Shown: positions 33,735-43,723 of the stretch, piece by piece
How the letters are laid out: the number at the start of each line of letters is the position of its first letter
How positions within the stretch are numbered: the stretch's first letter is position 1
Source: a virus
IMG/VR virus record: IMGVR_UViG_3300031963_000033
Location: 50,530-114,529 of that record
Strand: one strand, 5' to 3'
DNA: 64,000 nt
Program-made: the position numbers and the translations under genes
The notes under the pieces: generated by a model
Databases searched by the model: none
What the model was told of the DNA's origin: nothing
The model's input: only the letters and a program-made list of their open reading frames with translations

Positions 33735-36700
33735 ATGGCGGAAGATACTACGGTAAACACCGAAGAATTATCTAGTACGATTGCTTCGCTTACAGCAAGT
33801 TTAAAAAAGTTATCTGAAGATGCCGGAAAGGTTAATCTTAAGGGTGCGTCAGATTCTGCTACAAAAACATCTTCCTCATTAAAAGAATTAAGTAGTACTG
33901 CAAATACTATTAAGAGCGCACTTAAGCAGTTCGGTGATGAGGTAGCCACGGCTACTAAACAGTTAGATGCAACTAAACAATCACTTCAAGAGCAATCGAC
34001 GCAAGCAAGTAGACTCAAGCGTTCGATGGGTGCCGCGTCTAATGAATTTTTAAATGTAATTCAGACAACTAAAGCAGAATATGCCGTAGCAAAAGCTAAG
34101 GTATCAGTTGCACAAGCATCAGTTGCACAAGCACGAGAATTGTTGAATGCACAGAAACAACACACGGCTGCATTATTAAAAGAAGCAGATAGTACGTTTG
34201 CAACCCTAGAACAAAAAGTCCAAGAACAAGGTGGAGTGCAAGCATTAATTGATTCTAGAAACGAATCGTTAGGATACGTACAAGCTCAAATAAAAGCAGC
34301 ACAAGGTGAAAAGCAAGCAACTGAAGAACGAATATCGCAAATAAAGAGCGCAAATCAAGCGTTACAGAGTCAAGCAGAATCTTCAAGAGATCTAGAAAGA
34401 TTCATGCAATCTCAAATTAATGCTGCTAATGAAGATGTTGCAGCAAGTAACGATAGAATTAAATCATTACGAGGTAATGAAGAAGTTCAAAAATCTCAAA
34501 TTGATGCGGTAAATGAAGAGATACGTCGAATTCAAAAACGTGGTGAATTCAAAGGTAGAGGAAAACAGAAGGAATTAACACAAGAAGAAGAACAACTTGT
34601 AAAAACTCTACAAGCTAGAAAAGAAAGTATCCTTGCTGCGTTTAATGAAACAAAAGAAATGCGAAAAGCAGAGATTCAGTACAGAGACAGTATTGCTGCT
34701 TCAATTCCTGGTATGGAAGCAGATATGCAGTCAGCAGCCGATGCCGCAGGTGCTTACGAATCCGCTATTGCACAAAACAATAATACTCTCACGCGAGAAA
34801 ACTTACGTCGATTGGATTTAATTCAATCTATCGGTGGTATGGAATCTGAAGCACAACAAATAAGTGAAGGATTACAAGAATTAGAAGCAATAAATAACGA
34901 TTATCAAAGTGAAATAGATAATTTAACAGACAAATTGCAACAGCAAGCTGGAGAGGTGCTACAGTCAACAGCCGCTGAAAATAATTTACAAAAAGCTTTA
35001 GAAGATAGAATCGCCGAAGAAGAAACCGTTAGAAAGGAAGCAGCAAATACATTGGCGTCTGGTATAGCAAAGAGTATGAATGCGCTTGCGGGTACATTAC
35101 AAACATTAGGTAATGCTCTTGGTAATCTAGTAGCTACGGTACGTCAAACGCAACAACAGTTTGGATTGTCAGCGGGTTCTGCTGCAAAATTAAAATTTGA
35201 AAATCTTGTAGCTAGTGTTAAGAGTTTTGCTGGAACATTTACTTCGTTAGGTAAACAGGCTGGCGTTACTACGGAACAAATTCAAGAAGCACAAGCAGCA
35301 TTCCAATCTGAATTTGGTGGCGTACTAACTTCTGGTGCCGCCGCTGATATAGCACGTCAAGCTAAAGAAATGGGTGTTGGTGCTGGTGAGTTGGCAAAAG
35401 CACGCCGTGTCTTTATGACCCAAACAATGGGTGATACTGGTGCTGCAAAGAAAGCACAAGATCAGTTCGTTAGTGAATTTGCTAAGAAGGGATTGACTTC
35501 TAAAGATGCAATGGCAGCAATTGGTCAAAATTCCGAATTGTTGGCTCGAAATGGAACACGATTTGCTGTTTCATTTGCACGCGCCGCAGCAGACGCAAAG
35601 AAGATTGGTGTAGATTTAGGTAAGATTGATCAAGTCGGTGATAATATTATTGGTGACTTTGAAGGCTTCCTAGAGAAACAGGCAGAACTTGGAGCAATGG
35701 GCTTCGGATTTGATAGTAGCAGACTGGCTGAAGTTGCGGAATCTGGAGACACCGGTGCGTTGATGGAAGAGTTGAGATCACAACTTGCATCGCAAGGTAA
35801 AGACCTAACTAAACTTCGTCGGTCAGAACAACTAGCTCTATCACAAGCGTTTGGTATTTCTATGGAAGAACTCCAACGTTTGGGAGCACCGAAAGGAACT
35901 GAAGGTTCTGGAGAAGCAACGTTATCACCGGAACAATTACAAAAAGATGCAAACGGATTCTTATCCAGATTAGTTAACCTTGGGGAAGCACAGGCATTAG
36001 TATTTACTGGAATTGCTACAACACTTGGATTTATAGCAAAGGGATTGGGAACTTCAACTGCCCAAAACATAATTTCTAAATTTATAAAATTGCCTGGAAC
36101 CGGAGCAGCGGGAACTGCAGCGACATCCGCCGCAGGCACTGCAGCGACATCCGCTGCAGGTACTGCTGCAACACAAACTACTTTCCTACAAGGATTACGT
36201 ACCGCTATAACATCACCGTTACAAAGTATTAGAACGGCTATAGCTGCGCCTGGTCGAGTTACTGGTTCTATTATGCAGGGTGCGGGGTCAGTAGCAAAAT
36301 CTCTAATATCGCCTGTAAGTAAAGGTGTGAAGCTGGGTGGATCTGCATTATCTGGTATATTTGGAGCAGCCGAAGGATTTATGACGGCTAGACAGCAAGG
36401 CAAATCTGGAACAGAAGCTGCGGGTTCCGGTTTGGTTCAAGGTGGATTGGCTGCTGTGGGAACTGCTTTGGGAGCAATGGGAGGTCCACTTGGTATGATG
36501 GTCGGTGGATTTATAGGAAACACATTAGGTAAATCAATTAACAAATACTTCCCAGGCGTTGCACACGTATTCGGTCAACAAATATCAGGATTTATCAGTA
36601 TGTTCACGCCAATTAAAGAAGCATTTGGTATGGTGTGGAAATCATTATCACCAGTAAAAGATGCGTTTATGTCAATGTTTGCAGTCTTTTCTGGTCCCGG

Positions 36701-37661
36701 TGGTGAAACAAGTGAAACCGCTAAGAAATTAGGTAAAGCATTTGAAGTGGTTGGGTCGGTCATTGGTATGATTGTACTACGTCCATTACAACTCTTGGCA
36801 GTAGTATTGAGAGTGTTTTCTGGTGGTTTGGAAATTACATTTCGTGGATTAGCCGTTATAACTAAATTACTTTCTGGAGATTTCTCTGGAGCAAAAGAAG
36901 CGGTGGGTAAACTGTGGGATTCAGTCAAGAGTCTATTTTCTGATATAGGTAAAATGATGGTAGATTTCTTCTTTGGTCCAATAAAGAAATTCTTCCCAGA
37001 CTTCTGGGCACTGGTAACCGAGAAGTTCAATAGTGTGGTTGATTGGTTTGCAAGTTTACCAGAAAAAATAACGGCAGGTCTTTCATCAATAGGTGATTGG
37101 TTTACTTCATTACCAGAAAAAATATCTACAGCATTTGATACAGCAGTAACTTGGTTTACATCATTACCAGAGATGATTTGGAATGGTATAACTGGTGCGT
37201 TTACAAGAATATTTGATTGGATTAAGGAAAAGATTTCTTCCTTGAATCCGGTAAATGCTGTGAGAAGCGTGGCGAGTAAGTTGAACCCGATGAACTGGTT
37301 TGGTGATGACGTAGTATCTCGTTCAGGATATGGTGAACGTACTTTGGTTACACCGTCTGGTGCAATTGCATTGAATAATAGAGATAACGTTGTTGCATAT
37401 GCTGATGATATGGTATCTGATGCAGTAAATACTGGTGTAAGATTCTTATCATTTGGTGCGTTGGGTAGAGATGCAAATAAACAAAAAACTGAAACTACAC
37501 CATCTGTTTCGGTTGATTTGACCAAGTTAGAAGCAAAACTGGACCAAGTAGTAAACGCTATTGGTAGAATGAATGTAGAAGTAGACGGTCAAAAAATTGG
37601 TAAGATTTTGGTGGGCAGAACCGATGCCTCAACAACTGTCGGCTTAATGCGTAGAGGATAA
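33735..37661 (+). CDS. Tail tape measure protein
   Basis: 1308 residues, the longest gene in the window. Residues ~1-460 are almost continuous Ala/Gln/Glu-rich coiled coil. The middle is Ala/Gly-rich with a short GTAATSAA triplication (about 790-815). Hydrophobic Gly-rich segments (ALGAMGGPLGMMVGGFIGNT, about 908-927) could cross a membrane. A C-terminal amphipathic region repeats WFxSLPEKI three times (about 1098-1145). This is the pattern of tape measure proteins, which set tail length and help DNA cross the inner membrane. It follows the gp26-like and small tail ORFs and precedes baseplate genes. Confidence 0.88.
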   Translation: MAEDTTVNTEELSSTIASLTASLKKLSEDAGKVNLKGASDSATKTSSSLKELSSTANTIKSALKQFGDEVATATKQLDATKQSLQEQSTQASRLKRSMGAASNEFLNVIQTTKAEYAVAKAKVSVAQASVAQARELLNAQKQHTAALLKEADSTFATLEQKVQEQGGVQALIDSRNESLGYVQAQIKAAQGEKQATEERISQIKSANQALQSQAESSRDLERFMQSQINAANEDVAASNDRIKSLRGNEEVQKSQIDAVNEEIRRIQKRGEFKGRGKQKELTQEEEQLVKTLQARKESILAAFNETKEMRKAEIQYRDSIAASIPGMEADMQSAADAAGAYESAIAQNNNTLTRENLRRLDLIQSIGGMESEAQQISEGLQELEAINNDYQSEIDNLTDKLQQQAGEVLQSTAAENNLQKALEDRIAEEETVRKEAANTLASGIAKSMNALAGTLQTLGNALGNLVATVRQTQQQFGLSAGSAAKLKFENLVASVKSFAGTFTSLGKQAGVTTEQIQEAQAAFQSEFGGVLTSGAAADIARQAKEMGVGAGELAKARRVFMTQTMGDTGAAKKAQDQFVSEFAKKGLTSKDAMAAIGQNSELLARNGTRFAVSFARAAADAKKIGVDLGKIDQVGDNIIGDFEGFLEKQAELGAMGFGFDSSRLAEVAESGDTGALMEELRSQLASQGKDLTKLRRSEQLALSQAFGISMEELQRLGAPKGTEGSGEATLSPEQLQKDANGFLSRLVNLGEAQALVFTGIATTLGFIAKGLGTSTAQNIISKFIKLPGTGAAGTAATSAAGTAATSAAGTAATQTTFLQGLRTAITSPLQSIRTAIAAPGRVTGSIMQGAGSVAKSLISPVSKGVKLGGSALSGIFGAAEGFMTARQQGKSGTEAAGSGLVQGGLAAVGTALGAMGGPLGMMVGGFIGNTLGKSINKYFPGVAHVFGQQISGFISMFTPIKEAFGMVWKSLSPVKDAFMSMFAVFSGPGGETSETAKKLGKAFEVVGSVIGMIVLRPLQLLAVVLRVFSGGLEITFRGLAVITKLLSGDFSGAKEAVGKLWDSVKSLFSDIGKMMVDFFFGPIKKFFPDFWALVTEKFNSVVDWFASLPEKITAGLSSIGDWFTSLPEKISTAFDTAVTWFTSLPEMIWNGITGAFTRIFDWIKEKISSLNPVNAVRSVASKLNPMNWFGDDVVSRSGYGERTLVTPSGAIALNNRDNVVAYADDMVSDAVNTGVRFLSFGALGRDANKQKTETTPSVSVDLTKLEAKLDQVVNAIGRMNVEVDGQKIGKILVGRTDASTTVGLMRRG

Positions 37662-37663
37662 TT

Positions 37664-39502
37664 ATGGCATTTACTAATCTAGAAAAACGGTATAATCAGA
37701 CAGTCAATAAATTATATAAAGGCGCAACCACTAAATTCGAAAATGGAAAACCGAGTACCGGTAGAAATGACGACCCTCTTGTAGTTCGTCGCGTCGGTGA
37801 TGGATATTTTGGTGGAGCAAGTAGAGCATTGGGACGCGCTCTACCAGTAACTAGTGCATTACAAGATGTAAAACGATTGACACTTTTTACATTTAGTGTT
37901 CGTGGAGTAACGTTTTTATTGAAACAGCAATTACTTCAAACTGGAAACACATTTGAGCAAACACGATTAATTAATCCTGTATTTGCTATTGGCAACGCCG
38001 TACCATTTCTGCATTTACGACGACACCTACGGCCATTAAACACTTTATTAAAAAAAACAGATACATCTTACTCAAACGTAAGAAAATTAGGACAGCTGCA
38101 AAAATCAACATATGATAGTTTTACAAAAAATGCAACTGGTGGTATAAAAGGACTACTGAAAAAAATAGCAGGACCAATTACCAGTACTATTTCTGCCTTC
38201 ACTGCGAAGAAAAACGTTGGTGACGATTTTGGATATGATGCAGATGGTTGGAAAAAAACTAGACCGGAATTAGGAACAAAAGATAGTGATTACATATTAT
38301 CTTTTGTTAACCCGACAGTCAGATTCAAATACGGCGGTGTATTAAATCCAGAAAACGAAACGTTTGTATTTTCGAATACGATTAGATATGGTGCAATACC
38401 TAATGGTGCTGGTAGGTGGGATGGATTATACAAAACGTATTTTTATATATCAAACGGATCATCAGATTGGTCATACAAGATATTCGATTCCGACTACACT
38501 AACGGTTCTTACACACGACCTGACCGTGGAGGTACTGCCGGAGGTGTTCCAAATGATGATGGTGTTAGCATAGGGGCCGATGTGTCCAGAACTGCATTGG
38601 TGTCCGACGTTGTAGAGGAATATGGACTGTTGGCGCTTTATAACAAAGAAGATATGCAAGCTAAGCAACAGCTCATAGATAATCAGCAAAAGTTTATCGA
38701 TGCAGAAAATGCTTGGATAAGTGAAATTACAAAAAATAACGAAGAATCAATACCATTCTTGAAATACTTTGAGGGTGATGTAGAATCTATTACGGGTGAT
38801 AAGCAGTTTGAAGATAGTGGAATGACTTCTCAAAATGCAAAATATATTGCAATAAACAGAACAACTCCGAATAAAAGAATTTCTTATATCAAAGACCCAT
38901 CAAATGAAACGGGTTCAAGTGCAGCAAACATACTACGACCATACAGAAATATTAATAATGATTTTGATGATGCAATCACAATAGCAATAGCTATGGGTAA
39001 TGATGACCCGATAAAATTCAGAGCGTTCATAAAAGACCTACAACAATCTGCATCACCTGAATACAAAAATTATCAATATATCGGTAGAACTGAAAAGTTT
39101 ATCAGTTATGTTACTGTGCAAAGAGAAATTAGTTTTAAACTCGGTGTGTTGGCGTTTTCTAAAGACGAGTTAGACGTTGTGTGGAAACGTATTAATTATT
39201 TAACGGGATTGGTCTATCCTTATGGAATTAATAAGGGTATTCTTCAACCAAATATTATTCGATTGACGATCGGTAATATGTATGTAAACCAGCCGGGATA
39301 TTTAACTTCACTGTCTACTAATTTCAATGAGATAACAGAATCGTGGGATATAGATAGAGGAGTTCCAATGGGAGCACAGGTTGATATGAAGTTCGTATTG
39401 ATAGAAAAGAAATCACGTATTGCAAGTTCACCGTTCTATGGTATTACAGAACAAATGTCTGGTTCAGTTGGTCCATTTGAACAGACAATCACAACGAGAT
39501 AA
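37664..39502 (+). CDS. Baseplate/tail-tube junction protein (gp48-like)
   Basis: 612 residues. The C-terminal ~200 residues carry REISFKLGVLAFSKDELD, LTGLVYPYGINKG, PNIIRLTIGNMYVNQPGYL and SWDIDRGVPMGAQVDMKF, the order seen in T4-type baseplate proteins that bind the end of the tail tube. The N-terminal ~400 residues are less conserved. Spacing of 2 nt after the tape measure and 3 nt before the LysM-like gene supports a tail-tip operon. gp54-like function is the alternative. Confidence 0.65.
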   Translation: MAFTNLEKRYNQTVNKLYKGATTKFENGKPSTGRNDDPLVVRRVGDGYFGGASRALGRALPVTSALQDVKRLTLFTFSVRGVTFLLKQQLLQTGNTFEQTRLINPVFAIGNAVPFLHLRRHLRPLNTLLKKTDTSYSNVRKLGQLQKSTYDSFTKNATGGIKGLLKKIAGPITSTISAFTAKKNVGDDFGYDADGWKKTRPELGTKDSDYILSFVNPTVRFKYGGVLNPENETFVFSNTIRYGAIPNGAGRWDGLYKTYFYISNGSSDWSYKIFDSDYTNGSYTRPDRGGTAGGVPNDDGVSIGADVSRTALVSDVVEEYGLLALYNKEDMQAKQQLIDNQQKFIDAENAWISEITKNNEESIPFLKYFEGDVESITGDKQFEDSGMTSQNAKYIAINRTTPNKRISYIKDPSNETGSSAANILRPYRNINNDFDDAITIAIAMGNDDPIKFRAFIKDLQQSASPEYKNYQYIGRTEKFISYVTVQREISFKLGVLAFSKDELDVVWKRINYLTGLVYPYGINKGILQPNIIRLTIGNMYVNQPGYLTSLSTNFNEITESWDIDRGVPMGAQVDMKFVLIEKKSRIASSPFYGITEQMSGSVGPFEQTITTR

Positions 39503-39505
39503 CAT

Positions 39506-39769
39506 ATGCCGAAGTATATAAATCCAATACTTATTGACAGAGACGATAATGAAAAACGTCATTATACGTCTGCGATACCAGACGCATACGATTCTTCTGA
39601 TACTGATTTTAAATACGTTGCTCGTATGGGTGACAGATGGGATTCAATCGCGTATAGATTTTTGGGATCTCCTAAATATTGGTACATTATAGCACGAGCT
39701 AACGGTGGTGCAAATGGGTCAATATTCATACAGCCAGGACAGCAAATAATAATACCACAACAGTTATAA
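39506..39769 (+). CDS. LysM-like baseplate protein (gp53/gpX type)
   Basis: 87 residues with a LysM-like fold: VARMGDRWDSIAYRFLG, YWYIIARANG and PGQQIIIP (about residues 36-84). Small LysM-like proteins in this position stabilise the hub or wedge (T4 gp53, P2 gpX). It lies between the tube-junction gene and the hub gene. Confidence 0.8.
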   Translation: MPKYINPILIDRDDNEKRHYTSAIPDAYDSSDTDFKYVARMGDRWDSIAYRFLGSPKYWYIIARANGGANGSIFIQPGQQIIIPQQL

Positions 39770-39772
39770 TAT

Positions 39773-42700
39773 ATGCCAGAGTCTAAACACAATTTCGGTT
39801 CATTTGACTATAAAATCACGAATCCAGAAATACGAAAAATCCTAAAGGCACGAAGTGTGTTGGATAACACAATTCAAGTAGCAATGCCATTCGTCAAAGC
39901 AACCACCACTATTCAAATACCAGAATATTTGGGAGCGGGTAATATTGGATTCACAATTGGATTACACGCTATTAATTCAGACGTTAGAGCAGAAGATATG
40001 TTATCTAACGCTGGAGGAACAGCGCCGTATGTAGGATACACATATACTGGTGATGGTACGAATCAAAAAATATATGCACAATATCCTGCCGATAATCTTT
40101 TAGCTAAATTTTTTGAAGATAACATTCAATTAGCCACCTCTGCCGAAGGTAAAGACTTTTTAAGAATACCACCGCCTGGTATAACCAAAATGACAATCGG
40201 TAGAAATAAGAATGGATTATTAGCAAGCGGACAGTTAGAAATTTCAGTACCATCGTTGGCTCAACTTGAAATATTGCATAGAACTTTTTTCATACCGGGT
40301 GTTGGTATGGTATTGGAGTGGGGGCAACAGTTTGCGGCAGAACTATCACCGTCGTTTGGAGAACGTGGTGATATTTCGGAACATTTATTTCCTTGGTACG
40401 ACAGAGGTAGATTAACTTCGTTGTTAGATAGACTAGCGAAACGTGAAGTTGGCTTAGAAGAAATTTTAAATTGTTATGTGTATCCGACTCAAGGACAGTA
40501 TATGTGGATGTTTGGTAGAGTAGCAAACTTTTCTACTAAAGCAAACTCTGATGGTTCATTCGACTGTTCTGTAAAAATAGTAGGTCCGTCTGAAGATGCG
40601 TGGGCATATTCTACTAAACAAACTGTTGTTCCACCAAAAGACAATTCCGGACAAATTTGTGCGGAAGGAGCTAATAGTGTCGAGTCGTTCTTTACTAAAA
40701 CAGTCGGAGGCGGCCTTAATTTAAAGTCACTACTAGACGGTGTATATAAAGGAGAGTTATTACCAGAATGGAAAGACCATGTGGAATATTTTCAGAATGG
40801 TAATAAAAAGGAAGGGGAGCCTGGCGCAGATACGCAAAAACCAAACACATCAGAAAAAAGTTTTGCGGAATCCGATGATGCATATTTTATGACATGGCGA
40901 TTCTTTGTTAATGTAGTAATTAATCATCCAGAACATGGTGTTAAAGCGATATTCGAAAAAGCAGGACTTCCTGAAAGTACAAAACAAAAAATAGCATTGA
41001 TACGACCATATTTGGATGGACCAGCACGTTCTTCTGCTCCAACTGCAATTAATTCGCCTGGAGGAGAAAATATTGATGATCCTTTAGAAAATTATATTGG
41101 TTTTAATCAATTCTTACGTTCGGTTGACCCCGGTACAATGATTGTTGTCAATGAGGCAGCCGCAGTATTAGCTTCACAAGACAATAGCCCCAACCGTGCG
41201 GACCCAGAAGTTCGTAAATTATTAAACGAAACAGATAAATCTAAAGAATTTGCTAAGATAGGTAAGTTGGAAACGTCAACTAATGCAGCAGGAGACACGG
41301 CTCCAGCTAACTCTAGAGACAGAGCATTCTTAAGTACAGGTGTCTGGCTTAATCACAAAGCTGTTGCGGAAAGTATGGCAGGCGCAGATACGGTTTTAAG
41401 AGGTGTTGCTACGTTATTAGACCGTATGAACAGTGCAACCCGTGGATTCTGGGCACTTACACTAGACGTAGCGGAACCACAGACGTATACATGTCCAACA
41501 GTAGGAACCTCCACAGATTTTGGAACAGCTAAATATGAATATACGATTATTGACGCTAACTACCGACCAAACTCGGTTGCGGCAGTAGAAAGATTAAAAA
41601 ACAATATTCATATTTTTAACAAGTACATAAGAAAAATTCCACGCGACGGTGGTGGTGTAGAATTAGTTGGGTCAGAATTAACAGATTGTACTGTAGACTT
41701 AGCATTACCGAAAAGATTATTCTCCCAAATTGCTACAATGGGATTGGTACAACCTAAAGATTTACAAGCAGCAGGTGGAGAAGTACAAGCTAATACAGAT
41801 ACCAACTGTAGTACAGCATTAATTTCGGATGCAAATGATTCTTTGAGAGAAATGTTTGCTATTACTACGTTGTCACCTAGTGCAAACGGTGGGCAAGGTC
41901 CAGATTTAACTATCAAGCCAATCATACCATCACCAACTGGAACGTGTGGACAAAATAATACACAAGTGACGGCTCAAGCGGCTGGTATCGGTAACCAGCC
42001 GGGACCAGCAAATGCAAGTTCCGCCGGTCAACCGCCAGCTAATAACGCAAATGCCGCAGAGAAAGCTGCAGCACAGTCAACTGTGGAAAGTGAAGAATGT
42101 AAGAAATGCCAACAATGTAATCCAACATCAACACCATCCGCCGCAGGTGTGGTTTCAATTCCAGGTAGTACACAAGAATTTGTGGTGTACGATAGTGTTC
42201 AAGGACCGTTTAATGTGCCAATTTCGTACACCAACAGAAGTACGAGATTAGCTGCAGCATCTCAACTGTATGACGCAGGATTCCGTAATGGTAGAATGCC
42301 CGCGAGTGCTATGGTAACTATTAATAAATATGCGGCATGTGGTAGCGCAAAAACATTTCCAGAAGCAGCAGATGCGCTTATTAGAATGTTGGATGCGGCG
42401 TGGGCCGCTGGGCATAAAATAAAATATTGTGAAGGATACCGGCCGATCGGTGTACAAATAAATTGTATAAAAGACAAAGGATGGACCGGTGGACCTGCTC
42501 ATGTAAGATCCCCAACACAATTAAAATCTAGAAGAACGGGAAATTATATTGGATTGTGTGCACAACCTGGTACTTCAAATCACGGTTGGGCATTGGCATT
42601 TGACTTAAGTACCGAGGGAGGTGGTTCTATTTCAAACGGTAGTCCTGCCCACAATTGGTTAAAGGCAAACGCATCTAATTATCAATTCACACAAGACCCA

Positions 42701-43315
42701 GCGGAGGCGTGGCATTGGGAATTTAACGGTAGAGTTACATTCTCGGGCACCCCACCAACAAATCCAGCTGCTGCGCCCACGACTCCCACGCCACCAGCAC
42801 AAAAACCAGCAATTTGTAATGACCCCAATACAGCTGCAGGTTCTGAAACATGTGCAAAATGCAATAGAGCTCAGGCACAATTGCAACAAATTCAAACCCA
42901 AGAAACTACAACGGCCGCCGCCGCGGCCGTAAAAGAAGGAATTATGAGAGAGTTTCCTGGATTAGAAGATATCTTCCGTTACGTCGAAGTATTCCCAGAA
43001 CTTATGTTAGCTAATATTCGTTGTGACGCAAATGGAGATAAATCTAATGCGTTTGGATCTTCACCGGGAACATTGTCACTTACCGCTGATTTAAGAATGC
43101 CTGGTGTTAATGGAATGCGTATTGGAGAATTATTCTGGGTTGATCGTATTCCTGCGTTTTACAAAGCGTTTGGAGCATTTCAGATTATGAGTATTGAAGA
43201 TACAATAGATATTAATGGTTGGCAAACTGGAATACATGCTCAATTTAATTATTTAGGCACCAAGTGGAAGGAAGCAATTGTCGCATTACTTGACAGAGAT
43301 ATGGTACGAGATTAA
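39773..43315 (+). CDS. Baseplate hub protein with embedded M15 (VanY-like) peptidase
   Basis: 1180 residues. The N-terminal ~330 and C-terminal ~110 residues resemble tail hub proteins: MTIGRNKNGLLASGQLEI, GMVLEWGQQF near the start; GMRIGELFWVDRIPAFYKAF near the end. Residues ~830-1000 hold an M15-type DD-peptidase: CEGYRPIGVQ, SNHGWALAFDLS with Zn ligands H937 and D944, and EAWHWEF with H981. Linkers are Ala/Pro/Gln-rich and there are CxxC pairs (KKCQQC, CAKC). The peptidase would cut peptide cross-links in host peptidoglycan during infection. Fusion into the hub parallels T4 gp5 lysozyme, but with a different enzyme. Confidence 0.82.
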   Translation: MPESKHNFGSFDYKITNPEIRKILKARSVLDNTIQVAMPFVKATTTIQIPEYLGAGNIGFTIGLHAINSDVRAEDMLSNAGGTAPYVGYTYTGDGTNQKIYAQYPADNLLAKFFEDNIQLATSAEGKDFLRIPPPGITKMTIGRNKNGLLASGQLEISVPSLAQLEILHRTFFIPGVGMVLEWGQQFAAELSPSFGERGDISEHLFPWYDRGRLTSLLDRLAKREVGLEEILNCYVYPTQGQYMWMFGRVANFSTKANSDGSFDCSVKIVGPSEDAWAYSTKQTVVPPKDNSGQICAEGANSVESFFTKTVGGGLNLKSLLDGVYKGELLPEWKDHVEYFQNGNKKEGEPGADTQKPNTSEKSFAESDDAYFMTWRFFVNVVINHPEHGVKAIFEKAGLPESTKQKIALIRPYLDGPARSSAPTAINSPGGENIDDPLENYIGFNQFLRSVDPGTMIVVNEAAAVLASQDNSPNRADPEVRKLLNETDKSKEFAKIGKLETSTNAAGDTAPANSRDRAFLSTGVWLNHKAVAESMAGADTVLRGVATLLDRMNSATRGFWALTLDVAEPQTYTCPTVGTSTDFGTAKYEYTIIDANYRPNSVAAVERLKNNIHIFNKYIRKIPRDGGGVELVGSELTDCTVDLALPKRLFSQIATMGLVQPKDLQAAGGEVQANTDTNCSTALISDANDSLREMFAITTLSPSANGGQGPDLTIKPIIPSPTGTCGQNNTQVTAQAAGIGNQPGPANASSAGQPPANNANAAEKAAAQSTVESEECKKCQQCNPTSTPSAAGVVSIPGSTQEFVVYDSVQGPFNVPISYTNRSTRLAAASQLYDAGFRNGRMPASAMVTINKYAACGSAKTFPEAADALIRMLDAAWAAGHKIKYCEGYRPIGVQINCIKDKGWTGGPAHVRSPTQLKSRRTGNYIGLCAQPGTSNHGWALAFDLSTEGGGSISNGSPAHNWLKANASNYQFTQDPAEAWHWEFNGRVTFSGTPPTNPAAAPTTPTPPAQKPAICNDPNTAAGSETCAKCNRAQAQLQQIQTQETTTAAAAAVKEGIMREFPGLEDIFRYVEVFPELMLANIRCDANGDKSNAFGSSPGTLSLTADLRMPGVNGMRIGELFWVDRIPAFYKAFGAFQIMSIEDTIDINGWQTGIHAQFNYLGTKWKEAIVALLDRDMVRD

Positions 43316-43318
43316 TAT

Positions 43319-43723
43319 ATGTCTGACATTAATTTGATAAACAAGATATACCCAAAAGATAAGAAAAACATATTAGAACAGTTTGAAAAAAGTCCTGTAG
43401 TGACTCCTCCCATAGTCACATTACAAGACGTAGAAAATAAATATCTTAAACGATATTTTGTAAGACCGAGTAATCATATTGATTATGTATCGGAAATTGA
43501 TGAACGCCAATATTCTGATTTTAAAACTAATCCACGATTTATAACAGCAATGGTAAAGTGGAGAATTGTCGGTAAAAAAGATAATACTATATTATCTAAC
43601 GGGGTAACTTCTATGGGAGTACGGGATACTAACAAAGAGTCGGTTCGTAAAGCTGACTTGACATTTGGTGGTATCCACAAGTATATTACAGACTATACGG
43701 AGTATTGGCAGTCCGAGGGATAA
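43319..43723 (+). CDS. Baseplate-associated hypothetical protein, 134 aa
   Basis: 134 residues; YFVRPSNHIDYVSEIDERQY and ADLTFGGIHKYITDY suggest a conserved phage family that I cannot name. It starts 3 nt after the hub gene and its stop abuts the next ATG, so it is probably the last gene of the tail block. Confidence 0.6.
   Translation: MSDINLINKIYPKDKKNILEQFEKSPVVTPPIVTLQDVENKYLKRYFVRPSNHIDYVSEIDERQYSDFKTNPRFITAMVKWRIVGKKDNTILSNGVTSMGVRDTNKESVRKADLTFGGIHKYITDYTEYWQSEG

Noticed and set aside
35630-37525. Large minus-strand open frames within the tape measure gene
   Set aside because: Shadow frames of an Ala/Gly/Thr-rich coding sequence, no supporting context.
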